A stretch of 64,000 bases of DNA from Casuarina equisetifolia (lineage: Eukaryota > Streptophyta > Magnoliopsida > Fagales > Casuarinaceae): positions 21,031,491-21,095,490 of the forward strand of contig CM052361.1 of NCBI GenBank assembly GCA_028551475.1, written 5' to 3'. Each line of letters opens with the position of its first letter. Position 1 is the stretch's first letter. Below are positions 23,602 to 37,100 of this stretch, in pieces. Under the pieces are notes generated by a model. It was not told the DNA's origin, did not search any database, and was given only the letters and a program-made list of their open reading frames with translations. Position numbers and translations under genes: made by a program.

Positions 23602-25410
23602 GCACGCCACGTAGTTTGGGATCCGTATCCCAAACTACAGATGGTGCATCCATAGACCTATTTCTTACTTTATTGATCCATTTGTGAAGCACAAGAGAAC
23701 TTCATTTCATTCTAATTAGAGAGATTTGGGGGCCAATTGAGAGAGAGGTTGAATGTTACAAACACAAGCTTAAGGAAGATCGGAGCTTTCTAAAGTTGGA
23801 AAAGATGTTTGTATATAAAGTTCTATCTCTATGTCTCAGCAATAAGGTTTTGTTTCAAAATTCAGTTCATAAGTGGTGGCATATGGCAAGTGCTTTTCTG
23901 TTTTTGTCTTTCAATTTGCATGTTCTAATTTGAGCTGATATGCTGCTGAAGCAAAGGAAATTTCATCACACCCATCTCTGATGTACAATAAGGAAATTGG
24001 GAAGTGTCGGGTTCCAATTTTATCTTTGAATAAAATTCATTAGGTGTTGTTAAAGCTTTATCTTAGTTTTTCTGTTTCCTAGCAATTCTTGATCATAATT
24101 GTGTTTGTAGCCTACCAAACAAAGGTGGGTTATTGTGTCACTCTCAACAACTTTTAACTTTTAAGATAATAAGTGAGTTAATTAGCACATTTATAAAACT
24201 AAATTATTAAGAATAATGCCGATTTCCCCACATTATTTAAGTCTTGCTTAAAAAAATTCTTTAATATATATATTTAAAATAGAAATTAATATTAAGAGAA
24301 AATAAAATTTTCTTTTTCTATGTAAAAAAATACAGTGATCAATAAAAAATAAAAATACTATTAATACGACTAACAAAGGAAGTTAACAATAAAAAGCTAT
24401 TTGTGTACAAGAAATAAATTTAAAGTAAATTTATTAAATCTTACGTGAGAAAATAAGAAATTTAAAAAATAATTAATTTAAGAATATAAATTCATATACT
24501 TAATGTTTTAAAGTTTCAAGTCAAATATAAATCATTCTTAATAAAATTTAATCAAATTAAATTTCAATTTTATTGGAAATTGTCAACTTTTTATTATTTT
24601 GGTTATGAAAGAGAAATTTTTATCTTTTTTTTTTTTTTTACTTATAATAACATCTTTATCTAAGAATTTGATTCCTTAGAGGCTTTTTAATGGTGTTTGG
24701 ATGACATAATTCAGTTCTTAACAGATTTGCTCTTTTGCCCAAAACCTTTTCCTGGTAAAACCGAAAGGATCTGAGAATGTCTCCAAATGGGCCCTGGAAG
24801 CCTGATTTGGCTGTTGTCAAGAGTAACCTTCGCATGACTACAAGTCGGCAGCCACCCCTCGAGGTGGCCCTCTCAGAGAGGACCCCTTCGACGCCAATGC
24901 AAAGGTCAGACTGACACGAAATCTGGGTCCGTCCCGGCCAGGCTTCGTGCACAGCAGCCACGTCCCTAGACAAAACAAACAGCCTCTGGGCCATAAAACC
25001 AGCGGCTACTTATTTCAAACGGCTTTCTCAGCCAATCTTGGCTGCGGACTCTGGCAGCTCTAGTCCAAATCAAGCACGTACATGTTGAGCATTAATTTAG
25101 GCTTTCAGCCTTGCTTTGTCAAGGATTTAACGTCTTTTCAGATTCTCACCTTGACAAACTCCAATTTGTTTACAACTATTTGCCGATTTGAGCGTGGAAA
25201 TGCTACCTCATACCGACCAAAGTTGATGTTCACCCAGTACCGAAGTCAGTGGCAACCAATATGCATGAAAGAGATAATAAATGACATTGGAACCTGTTGT
25301 TATTAAAATATGAACTTCGTTGTTTTGTACAAAATGCCATGCTGATTATACTTAAATATTGTTTTATAAATTTGATCCACCAATCCAATAGGGATGTGGG
25401 TACTTGTACT

Positions 25411-25434
25411 TCTATTCTATTCTATTCTATTCTA
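25411..25434. repeat. (TCTAT)n short tandem repeat
   Basis: Nearly five TCTAT units in intergenic DNA downstream of CAX. Confidence 0.93.
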
Positions 25435-26282
25435 GATCGCATCTAGCAAGATATGTTTCTTTTTCCTATTATTTTGGCCCTCCAAACTTGGGATGGTGCA
25501 AATTGCATGCGAATACTCTTTGAGTAAAATGTATGCGATACATTGAAACCCCATGTACTCAAGCTTCAACCTTGTGCATTTTTAGTTTGACCATATTATA
25601 GTATTGTGTTTCGAGAATACGTGGCGCTTGGTACTTGCACCTAAGCTCAGATATCGATGCATACAATTATATGAAGCCACAGCTTGGGAATCGAGCAACA
25701 GGACCCTCTTTTCCGGGATGCTTTAGCCTTAAAACTGTAGTGCACAAAATTAAGAATCAGTCTGTCTCTTTTTGAAGCAAAGAGATGGAAGGTTTAGCAT
25801 TATGTAAGAAAGTATAGAGTAGGTCTTCAAAACTTGAATCTAGCGTTGAGTGGTACATGTAAAGGAAATGCGGCATCCAAACCCAGCATATAGGGAACCC
25901 CCTACACCATAGGGAATGCCTTTTTATGGTTGAATAATACAGTGAATGCCTCGACCACTGACTGCTATTTTATTGGAGCTTGCATATTTTAAGCTCAGTT
26001 GCAACCTCAATGCCAAACAAAGGGACGGCCAGGGGTGGAATCTGCTGGCTGGTTACACATACAAGGGTTCTGTGGCAGCCAAATTGAAGTGTTGCTTTCA
26101 ATCATGTAAGGTTTCAATAGTGAAGGGAGGCATTTAAAATAAGCAGGTTGCTTGCCTCGAGTACAACTGGGAGCATATTCTGACTGAATTAATAACGTAG
26201 GCAAGAAACTTTGCGTCCAAAGATGACGATTAGTGTGTCATTATTGGAGGAATAGATGTACATAATATGATGGTTTCCTACA

Positions 26283-26289
26283 TATAAGG
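26283..26289 (+). promoter_or_regulatory. Probable TATA box of the PRISE-like gene
   Basis: ACATATAAGGAGG lies about 49 bp before the ATG at 26332, implying a very short leader. The match is imperfect (TATAAGG). Confidence 0.45.
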
Positions 26290-26331
26290 AGGGCTTAGAG
26301 CTCCAACGACGCCAAACATCGATTTGTGGTA

Positions 26332-27462
26332 ATGGCGTCTGGAGACTTTGTTAGAGATGAAGCTGCAGCTAATCATGTGGCACTCATCTTTGGGGGTACC
26401 GGGTTAGTGGGGAAGGAGCTTGCCCGAAGGCTGATCTTGAAATCCAATTGGAAGGTTTATGCTATAGCTCGAAACCCCGAGATCATACCCATCAAGAATC
26501 CCAACTTCCATTTCATTTCATGTGATTTGCTGAACCCTTCGGAAACCCACCGGAAAGTTTCTCTTTTACAAGACGTGACCCATATCTTCTGGATCACCTG
26601 GGCAAGCGAGTTTCCCCCGGATAGCCACGAGGGTTGCAAGCAGAACAAGCGCATGATGTCCAATGCTTTGAATGCCATTCTCCCCGCAGCAAAGGCATTA
26701 AAGCATGTGTCTCTCCAGACGGGAATGAAGCACTATTTCTCATTACAGGGTCCTTCTGACAAAAAAGTCCGTTACTACGATGAAGAATGCCCAAGGGTAT
26801 GCACGAGCCCAAATTTTTACTACGTCCAGGAGGACTTGCTCAAGGAGACGTTACCCAGTAAGGTGGCTTGGTCCGTACACCGGCCTGGTCTGTTACTAGG
26901 GAGTTCCTGCAGGACTCTCTACAATGTCATGGGTGGTGTATGTGTTTATGGAGCGATTTGTAAGCACCTGAATCTCCCTTTTGTCTTTGGAGGGACAAGG
27001 GAGTGTTGGGAAGAGACCTATATTGACGCCTCGGATGCTCGGTTAGTGGCTGAACAGCACATTTGGGCAGCCACAAATGAGGCAACATATTCCTGCGAAG
27101 GCCAAGCGTTTAACGCAATCACTGCTGGGAGTTTCACCTGGAAGGAGATCTGGCCGGCTCTCGGGAAGAAGATGGGTGTCGAGGTGCCTGAAGACATGTT
27201 CTTGGGGGATTTTTGGTTTTCAACAGCCATGGCTGACAAGAAAAAAGTTTGGCAGGAGATTATAACAAAGGAAGGACTGCTTCAAACAGAGATGGAAGAT
27301 TTGGCCAATTGGGAATTCATGGATATCTTGTTCCGTTGCCCGTTTAAACTACTGGGGAAACGAGACAAAGCTGATCGGCTCGGTTTTACTGTGAGCTACA
27401 AGACATTGGATTCGTTCTCGTACTGGATTGATTTCATGAAAGGTGAGAAACTCATTCCTTAG
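26332..27462 (+). CDS. Progesterone 5-beta-reductase / iridoid-synthase-like (PRISE) short-chain dehydrogenase, At5g58750-like
   Basis: A single uninterrupted frame of 376 aa begins at the ATG at 26332; the frame continues a little upstream without another ATG. The NADPH-binding Rossmann motif is GGTGLVG (21-27), with the first strand VALIF just before it. The family's active-site Lys is in TGMKHY (K133) and the Tyr in [10 protein letters not shown] (Y163 or Y164). Further family blocks are [63 protein letters not shown] and a C-terminal [13 protein letters not shown] enzymes reduce the activated C=C bond of enones; members make 5-beta-steroids (cardenolide route) or nepetalactol, but most are broad-range enone reductases. 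The substrate cannot be told from sequence. It sits between NudC-like and DDB2, as in Arabidopsis. Confidence 0.93.
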   Translation: MASGDFVRDEAAANHVALIFGGTGLVGKELARRLILKSNWKVYAIARNPEIIPIKNPNFHFISCDLLNPSETHRKVSLLQDVTHIFWITWASEFPPDSHEGCKQNKRMMSNALNAILPAAKALKHVSLQTGMKHYFSLQGPSDKKVRYYDEECPRVCTSPNFYYVQEDLLKETLPSKVAWSVHRPGLLLGSSCRTLYNVMGGVCVYGAICKHLNLPFVFGGTRECWEETYIDASDARLVAEQHIWAATNEATYSCEGQAFNAITAGSFTWKEIWPALGKKMGVEVPEDMFLGDFWFSTAMADKKKVWQEIITKEGLLQTEMEDLANWEFMDILFRCPFKLLGKRDKADRLGFTVSYKTLDSFSYWIDFMKGEKLIP

Positions 27463-28157
27463 AGCTGGATTTGACTTTCTATTGGATTGATTAGCAAAAA
27501 CAGGACGTGAGCACCACGAACTCATGGTAGGTTAGCTTCTCCTTTGCATGTGCTAGTTGACCGCCTTCTTTGTTGTTTCTTATTATAGATGTCATGGGCT
27601 AATTAAATAAATATTAATTTCTAGTTCCCCCTTTCTTCCTCATCTTGTCTTAGCTTATTAGTCAGCCCAAATCCAGTTTGCGTTCCATGACAATTTGTGT
27701 TTAAGCTTAGAATATGCCTTCTATGTATCTGCAATTCTTAGATGCCAAGAGCAGTTTGAGTTTCTTTGTATGGTGTGGTGTTCAGAGTTTCTTTCCTTTG
27801 ACTTTCTGTTTTTTGGGAGCAGTTCCTCCACCAATACTTAAATGAAAGCGCTTACTTAGAGGTTTCATAGTTTATCCCCTGGTCTATAAATCAGACAAAG
27901 ACAAATGGGAGCATGACAATGCTGACTCTAGCAAATCAGGCTGGCACACTCGTAGAGGAAAGGAGGGACGACAACAGGTCATTGTTTATTGAAGTCCCGA
28001 AAACAAGTGGACCATGCAAAACCCTCTTAGTGGAGGAACAATAGCATGACGTGCAATTTCAATGTAATATCTTTTAACACTGCGTTTAAGAACAATGGAT
28101 TTTGCCTCATGCTTAATGAGAAACGTTTTCTTACCGTCTGGAAATCTAAAGCCTACT
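27463..28157. other. Convergent intergenic spacer between PRISE and ABCG31
   Basis: PRISE (+) and ABCG31 (-) converge here, so this 695-bp spacer should hold both 3' UTRs. AATAAA-like signals occur near 27605. No gene or repeat is seen. Confidence 0.6.
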
Positions 28158-31100
28158 TCATCTTCTTTGGAAGTTGAGGAATTTGACTGAGAAGATAAAA
28201 ACGATGAAGAATAAGAGACAAAAGCCAATAAGCACTGCTGCTGAAACTCCTACCATGCCAGGGTGATAGCCAAGATTAACTCGTAAATACTCTTTTACGG
28301 TGCCCTCAAACCCAGATCCTACCGTCTTGGTTTCCAAGTCACCGAGCTGAGAGGTGATAATACCTTGTAGTGTCCATGTAACTGGGCTGATATAGTAGAA
28401 CCAGAGCCACCATGCAGGGATATACTGAAGCAATAAACATATATAAGATCCATATTAGTGACTGAAAGGAGAAGGACGAAAAACAACCAATTGGACCATT
28501 TGCTATATTTTCTTACACCCAGTGGGATTTCACTGCTAGTGGGGCTTATTTTAATTTACTCCTTTTCATTTCTCGCTTGCCGCGACATTAGATTAATCAA
28601 GCCAACATATAAAGGGTACAAAAGCCTGATATCTGATCTAAGCCAACCCAACTAAACTCTAATGAATTAAATCAAAAGATAGAAAATTAATTTGAAAACC
28701 CAACTTTCAGAAGGATGACAACCTCTCGTACGAAAGGAATAATAACTATAGGACAAACCTTGTATAAGTTGCCAAAGATGATTATCTCTTATATAAGAAA
28801 GATAACTATAACCTAACTTCATTTGAAATAACCATCTCCAAATAGAATAAATGCTCCTCATGGGAGAGAGATGATGGTTAAAGGCGGTTGTCTCTTACAG
28901 GATAAGAGAAATTTATCAGACAATAGAAAGAAATGAAAGCAACCTTTTTAATGTTAAAATTTCAAGTTATTGATTTTGCATGTTAGGTTGTTGTATGATT
29001 ATTGCTAATTTATTAATAAGTTAAACATTTTTTTCAAAAAAAAAACAAAAACAAAACGATTGGGTTTTTTTATTTAAAAAAATAAAAACCAATTTTATAA
29101 ATATACAAATCACATGTACTAATTTTTTATTTATTCAGAATTCACTAATCAATACCTATTATTGGGTGAAGTTCACCAGAAGATTCTAACTTCAGACACA
29201 TTTCCAATCTGCTGTTTGTTTTTTGACCTTGATCTAACCTAACTTGTGAAGTGAAGCTCCACCAGTTGATTAACTTAATTTGTAGCAGTAATGTATGCAA
29301 AAATAAAACAATAATTGGTTACAGATATACTTACAGGTCTCGGGACAAGAAAACCTGAAAGGAGGTTCCATAAAGAGTAAAATGCAGAAGAAACAACGGC
29401 TGCTAGTTGTTGAGAAGGGGTAAGACCAACAGCCACCATGCCGTAAAAGGTAAAGTAGGTGAAAGTGAGGAACATAAACACAAGATACAGAAAAAATTTC
29501 CCTGCAAAAAAAGAGAAGCATCCACTTAACTCTATACACATTCAACATAAGAAATCAATCGTGAAGCAGATACCCTTTATTGATGATATTGTCCTTTCAA
29601 AAACAAAGAATCTTACTAACTGTCCTTTCAAAATTAATCATGAAATAGGTGATGACGCCATATAATATGGTCTGCGCGGCAATGTATGGAATCTCCACAA
29701 GACACTGTTACATTGCAGTCAAGAAATATATCAGCAATCATCACCTCAAAGAAACTGTAATTTGCCGAATTTTTTGTATATGGTCCTTACCTGGGCCACT
29801 GCATAAGGAATAGGGGAGTACATTCCAGCTGCTTTCTCTCTATAGAATACTGTCCTTTCAATTGAAACAATTGGTTGGACAGAAGACGCATTGTTGACTC
29901 CCAGAAACAAGGATGATGCATAAAGAGCTCCCATAACCACTAACAAATCTTGAGTGGAACCCCTAAACAACATTTAAGAGAAAGGACCCAAGAGAAATAA
30001 CCAAATCAAAATCCGAGTAAAATCATGCTTTAAGTGGTAGACACAATGTTATCATCGGAGGATATGATGTTATGAAAGAAAATATCAAGAAAAAAACTAA
30101 GTAAAAGTACGTACGTTGTTGAACCAACATTCCAGAATACCGAACCCAATATCAGTGCACTTAATGCAGTAAAACATAACCTCATGCCACTATATGATGG
30201 ACTTCTCCAATAAACAAGATTTTGCTTCCATAGGCAACTCCGGAACTGGAAGAACTTGTCTTGGGAATATCTGGAAGAAAACTTCAATGGCTCTGAGCCA
30301 TCAGCTGGAATACTGAATTGCTTAATAGAAGCTTCGACGTCCCTGAGAAAAGGATGTATAGAATTCTAGTTATAAGAATTGTGTTAAAATGCAAGTGAGA
30401 ACCAGTAAGGAACAGAAACGAAGGGCAAGATCTTGGCCACTGCGGAAAATATATATCAAAATTAAGATCACCTGAATTGCTCAGAATTCCTGTAAATGTC
30501 TGCGAAATCTTGACCGATCCTCGCTTCAATTGCAGCTGTAGTCATCTCAAGCATCCAAGTTGCGGGGTTGTAACCACTGGGAATCGGTGAGATTCCACTA
30601 ATTCCCTGAACAGGAAAAGTAAAAGTAGGAACACATTTATCAACCTCGTGGGTAAAGTTGAGCAGGACAGTCGTTGAGGCTAAAGCTCGAGCAATTACAT
30701 TAGAAAAGGAACTTAAAATTAGATTCCAGTTAGTCATATTCTTAATTTACAAAAATATGAACCTTACAAATTGAGACTAGAAATTCTGAAACAGGATGTT
30801 ATCACCTGAAAATAGTTAATCAAAATTTGTGACTCCACACCAAGCTTGCCACCATATATAACTTGACCCCCTCGCTTCAAAAGAAGCAGCTGTGCATTTA
30901 ATCCAAAGATTAGAGCATATTAAAAGTAGTTGTCAAAGAAACTACCGAAGTGAGTGCGAAAGGGAATGTTAACCTCATCAAATGCTTCAAATATGTCAAT
31001 ACTTGGTTGATGTATCGTGCAGACCACGGTTCTCCCAGTATCAACAGTATTACGGACAGTTCGCATCACTATTGCTGCTGCTCGTGAATCCAGTCCAGAT

Positions 31101-34100
31101 GTAGGTTCATCCATGAAAATGATGGAAGGATTTGCGACAAGCTCCACGGCTATTGTTAAACGTTTTCTCTGCTCTGTTGAAAGGCCAGTTCTACCGGGCA
31201 AGCCAACCAAAGCATGCCGTAGATTATCAAGCTCTACTAAGTTCATCACTTCTTCAACAAACTCCTGAAATTCACGACAATAATATAATGCCATGAAAAC
31301 ATTCAAATAAGACGGGAATCCTTGAGCAGCAACTCACATGTCTTTTCTCTTTACTGATTTCCTTTGGAAGGCGAAGAGAAGAAGAAAACCAGAGAGACTC
31401 CTCAACTGTCACTTGAGGAGAATGTATATCACTTTGCTCAACATATCCTGATATTCTGGCAAAAGTGTGCTGCTCCTTGGGGTGACCCGATATCCTAATG
31501 TCCCCTTCTACATATCCACCAGTTTTCCTACCGGCAAGCACATCCATCAAAGTGGTCTTCCCAGCCCCACTTGACCCTACTAAGGCAGTAAGAACACCAG
31601 GGGAGAACACTCCGTTTACATTGGACAGAAGTTGCAACTTCTTCTCCCGTACACCTTGTACCCTCATTTCCTGAGAGATATTGTTTTCCATGACATAAAG
31701 AATCAGCTCCCACCAAAAAAATATTTGGTGGATTGATAAGGAAATGTAAAGGGAATAAATACCAATTACAAACACACCTTTGGCATATCAACAAAATAAT
31801 TGACGTTATGAAAAGTCATTGTTAGTGGTTGAAATGGAAGGATCATTCCCTTCTTTTTGCTTCCCTCTGTAGCAGATGTGGAACTCCCATCAGAACCCTG
31901 ACGAATCCCTGTGTAAACCGGAAAAAAAGATAAGAGTGATATTCCTACAGTACTACTAGTCCCACAATACATTCTGAGACGCAAAATAGAGGAAAATATC
32001 GAATCTATAATCTGGACGTCAGGACTGATTACCGCTCAAAGATGAATTCTCTTCTGTAGCATCAAATGTAACTGCTTTCTGCGTTTTCCGGGGAGCTGAA
32101 GTAGAGTATGATAGATGTAAGTAGATGAAAAACTTCTATTAGGCATGAGCAACTTTAATGAGCAAAGGAAATGTTCTTAAGTGAACTCCATTAAAACTTA
32201 CGATTAAGGTAGGCCAAGGCCAGAGTTACAATGTTGTTGAAAAGAAGTGCATAAAGTAATAATGCACCAACTCCAAGCCAGTACCAATAATCAGCAGTGG
32301 GTAATGAATGTAAAATGAGAACGTTGTGTCCAACTGTATCATTCCCGATTGCCGATTTCTGCAAGTAAACAGTTTCCAAACACAGTAAACTATTTCTAGA
32401 AGTTATGCATTCAAAGATATCTTTTAAGTTTTCCGCTGTTATGAACATGAAATGATATGAAGCAGCAGAAAACAAGCAGAATTCTGTCTATCAGCCGAAA
32501 AAGCAAACCTTCATCCACCTTGTGGCTGTAAATTCGTTGACAGAAATGGCATTTTGCCCATAGGATAGTGGTGATACCCAGTATGCCCAAATCCACCATC
32601 GCTTGATCATCGCTAACAGACGAGCAACCCAACTATTAGTGGAAAAAAAAAAATCTCTATCATCTGCAAAAGATTTTGAACCTACATTTTGGAACTATGA
32701 ATCCACCCAACACGAATATAAGCAGCAGTGCTGCTGATCCAAATGTATTGGCCAGGATCATATCTCGTGCGATAGCAGCCATCAAACGAAAGAGACCCAA
32801 TGCCATTTGGTGTACAGAAAAGAGTAAAAACAGGAAACGGAAAAACCTGAAACATTTGCAGAAGTAATGAGTAAACGGAAATACAAGGTGAAAGAACATC
32901 ATATATCAAAACATAAAGGACGTACCTTCCAGCATCAGGGGCAAAACCAACAGTGTAATATACAACACAAGACCACACGACTGCTTCGAGGATGGAATAA
33001 GGGACACGCAGAATCCAACTTGTAACGGACCATGCTGATGCAGGATGAAAGAAATTATCTCTTTGCTTGTAGAAAACTGGGAGCCGAGTTATCATAATAG
33101 GCAATTCAGAGAATCCATTAAAGAGCATATGCACCATGCCAAAAAACAGGCAAGAAAGATAAAGATTGCCATTAATCTCATCTGTCGGGTGTAGCCTTGT
33201 TCGTAAAAACAAGGTGCATGTGGCTGATCCAATAAGTGCAACCTTTAATACAACAGATTATATGAGATATAAAAGAGCAACGACAAAACTTTACAAGCAA
33301 AATTATAATTATAATCTGCATCATCTATATGGCCTCCAAAAGGTGTATAGTGTATTCATCAAAGGTTTGCTTTTATTCTTTTTCACTTCGCTAAGCAGTT
33401 GTTCATCAAATGATTATGAAACGTCTAATACATGACAAAAGTATTGTATAGTTTCAAAAGTAAGAAAGCGAACTTGGACGGGCCGCATATTTTTAGAACT
33501 AGACACACAATACACTTACAAAAATTTAATGAAACAACTAAAATATAGAAGTGAAATTCTGAAACACACCTGGCATGTCCTGAATGTATATAGAAAACGA
33601 TGTCTGCGGATTAACAGCAGTTCTCGTCCAATGCAAGCTTTAAAAAGCGCAATTTTCGATACAGAAAATTTCCTCTTGGACAAAGCCAAAGGATGACTTT
33701 TGGATTTATCATACGGTGCAGAAAGAGAAGACTTCAGAGACCTTCCAAACCTGGAACTTCTGAAGGCCTCTGCCATTTCTGGTGCAGAAAGAAAGACATA
33801 GGGTTTTGAAGAATCAGCCCAGTACTGAGCTTGATCCTTTCTAGATGTCACCTGGAATTAGCCAAGTTAGGCAATCATCTCGAAAAAAAATGGAATAACT
33901 GGATTGCATTTCTCAAGAAAATACCTCTTGGAGAAAATCTGCTACACCCTTACGTGGTGGTAGTCGAAAACCTAACTCCTCAAAGAATTCCAACACTTCC
34001 GCTCGAGGGCCTTGATAGACAATGTGCCCTTCTGCCAATAAAATAAGATCATCAAACAGTTCATAAGTCTCTGGTGCAGGCTGAAGAAGAGCCATCAGTA

Positions 34101-37100
34101 CAGTAGCCTCCATTTGATGGACGAAGTTCCTAATGCATTTTACGATTTGATATGTGGTAGAGCTATCAAGTCCAGTAGATATTTCGTCCATGAACAAGGT
34201 TTTTCTTGGCCCAACAATCATTTCCCCTGTATAAGAAAATACCACCAAACAACCACATGTAATTTAGAATTTCAAATCTTGTAATTTAAACACATGTATT
34301 CCACTCAACAAAGCCTTCACTAGTCAAAGTACAAGTTCAGCGATGCGTAATTTCAAAACATTGAGTGACTACTTTGCACTTAGATGATAAGTTTCAACAT
34401 CTTTAGTCCTTTTTCTCTTCCAACTTTAGCGATAGTATTTTGTGCACTTCTTTCGAAGCTTGAAAACGTCCAGTGGAACTAAGCCAAGACCAGAGTAAAA
34501 TTCTGTCTCTACAAGACCGAAAGAGAGAAAGAGAGAAAGAGAGAAAGTGACCTGTGGTAACTCTTTTTCTTTGACCCCCCGAGATGCCTCTGACCATATC
34601 ACTGCCAACTAACGTCTCCGAACATATATCCAGACCAAGCACTTTCAATACATAATCGGTTGAAATACTGTGCTTCTTACCTCCAACTGATGATGCCTGT
34701 CAGTCAAATTTATTCACCACTCAATCAGGATATAGCTAAACACATGGCAAACTTTATGAAGAACAAAGTAAAAGCATGCTCATACACAGACACAGTAATG
34801 GGTTCAAGCTGACAACCTTCATAAATGCATCGATCGCAGGACTTGGCCTTATGTTCCTTTCCTTCTCCAAACGGTGCAGATCTTTCATGTAAGCTGTGAG
34901 CACCATGAAAGTATTCATTACTACATAATTAATTCTAACAAATGGTGGAATCATGAACCATAAAGATCTTTTAAGTAATAAATTAATGAGACAAACCTGC
35001 AATGCCTTCACCCGGACCTTCACATCTAGCAGCAAAATCCAAGGTTTCTCTTACAGTTAGCTCTGCAATGTGATTATCTGTTTGGCTTATGTATGCAGAA
35101 GTTCTTTGAACGCAAAATTCATCAAGCTTATGGCTATTATATGTAATGGAACCAGTTTGCTGAAAAAATAAAAAGAAAGTCACTATAGAGGAATTCACAA
35201 AAGCCAGTACTCTGTACCAGAAGAAGTCCCAAGTATATATACCAGATAAGAGAAAGTAAAAATGTAAACTAGCAAAATTTTCCCGGATTTCCTAATATAA
35301 GTCCAATATGGCAGAACAAGAAGAAAAGGTCCATTACAATTTATTGAAGAGACTTTTGATAATTAGTTAATTATTGTTAGACTTTCTAAACCAAAGGTAC
35401 TAGCGGCCGCAACTTGTTGGCCACTTGACACCCCTATTAAGCCAACATAAATGATCAGTTTCCCCATTGAAGCCACAAGTCTCTTCGGTAATAACCATTT
35501 CATAATCAAAAGTAACTACACTCTCATTCGCAAGATTCACCTTGTCCATAGAGTTCACCTCCTCATAATGCTAAATCATTCAACACTGTTTGAACCAGAT
35601 TAATCTTAGATTTCTTTCAAACAGCCCCTGCTGCTGTAAAAATAATTTATGCCTAAAGAAGATAAGTATAACTAACACAATGCCTCTATGAATTACTATT
35701 CTTTATGGAAAATATAGACAAGAGTGAACTAAGTTATTTAAAATGGTTTGATTTGGATTAAAATTTGACCCAAGGGACTTAAAGGAGTCTAAAATCAAGA
35801 TTTTTCGCCCAAAAGGGAAGTAGAAACACATTTTTGCCATCGCTTGATTTTCTCAGCTTTAGACCTTGCCTACGACCAAATGCAAGTTTCATGTCAGTTT
35901 AGAAGAAAAAGAAAAACGATACACTCTCCATTTTTTCAGTCTAACACCAAGTTCATTTCCAATATGCATATTTTTTCATAAAAGATCTACTCAAAGTGTC
36001 AGGATGCATTTGGTTTCACGGCGAACACGATAAGTTGGTATCAGTAACAATATAAGGAAATATTGAGTATGAAATGGAATCTATATGCATGTGAGCTGCT
36101 TTTAAATATAAATGCACCGAATAGGCAAGTTTTACCTGTAAGTTTCTGTCAAGTTTCCCCGCGAGAGCTAAAAGCAGGGTGGATCTCCCAGAACCCGGAG
36201 GTCCTAAGAGCAAAGTCATCCTACAAATGACAGAACAGTGCGTCTGTAAGTTCAGAGAAAAGAAAAAACACAGGAATGTAATTAATTCCTCTAACAGAAG
36301 AAAAAATAAGTGTTAAGATACGTCCGATGTTAGAAAGTCATACCCATTGCTTCTAAGAAAACAAAGAAATTACGAGTAATTCAAATCATTGAGCTTCCAG
36401 CATTCTGCCTTATTGAGTACACATCCATCATATTATAAGTTCTTAAAAGTAGAGCTGGTATCTTTAGAAGCTTAACATACTAATTCATTTCTCTTTTTCT
36501 TCTCAGTGACTGACCAACCAACACAATACTGGTGATCATCAGAACCCAAGTCTGAGTAAAAAAGGAGAAGCACTTAAAAGTGCTTCAACTGCCCATATGC
36601 ATACCAATTTCATCCATCAGCAGACATTGTAATATAAAGCTAAAATTTTCTAAAGAAAAAGGTTTTTCTCAAAATACGTTTCGTTCTTTTCTTTTCATTT
36701 CTACTTCCTAAACAGTTCCCTGTACAAAAGAAAGAAGTACTCCTGTTATACCTTCCGGGTTTCAGGACACCGCTGATGTTGTTCAAGATGATTAAAGAGA
36801 GTCTCTTGGGTCTAAATATCCGTAAGCTGGTTAGGATACCCTGCACTCGGAAAATTCAAGAGAAAACAATGACCAGAAAAGTTAATCAGATGCACAAAAT
36901 TGTCAAAGCTAGTAAAGGAAATATAAATCCTACCTCAGCCACGCCACGGAAAGCATTAGTCAAAGTCGGCAAAGCTCTTCTAGCAGTTTTAACATCGGCC
37001 ACAATTTTCAAGTTCTCAAACCTCACTTCTACTTTCGGCAACTCCAATCCGACTCTATTGATGATGGAGAATTGTGCACGTTCAACACAAACGGAGAAGA

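Larger units (their letters stand above)
23602..26331. other. Intergenic region between CAX and the PRISE-like gene
   Basis: The CAX 3' UTR should occupy the first few hundred bases. Positions 24130-24660 are extremely AT-rich. A GC-richer island at about 24800-25060 stands out and carries an open minus-strand frame (24656-24994) that matches nothing I know. A TCTAT pentamer repeat lies at 25411-25434. The PRISE promoter is at the right end. No supported gene. Confidence 0.6.
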
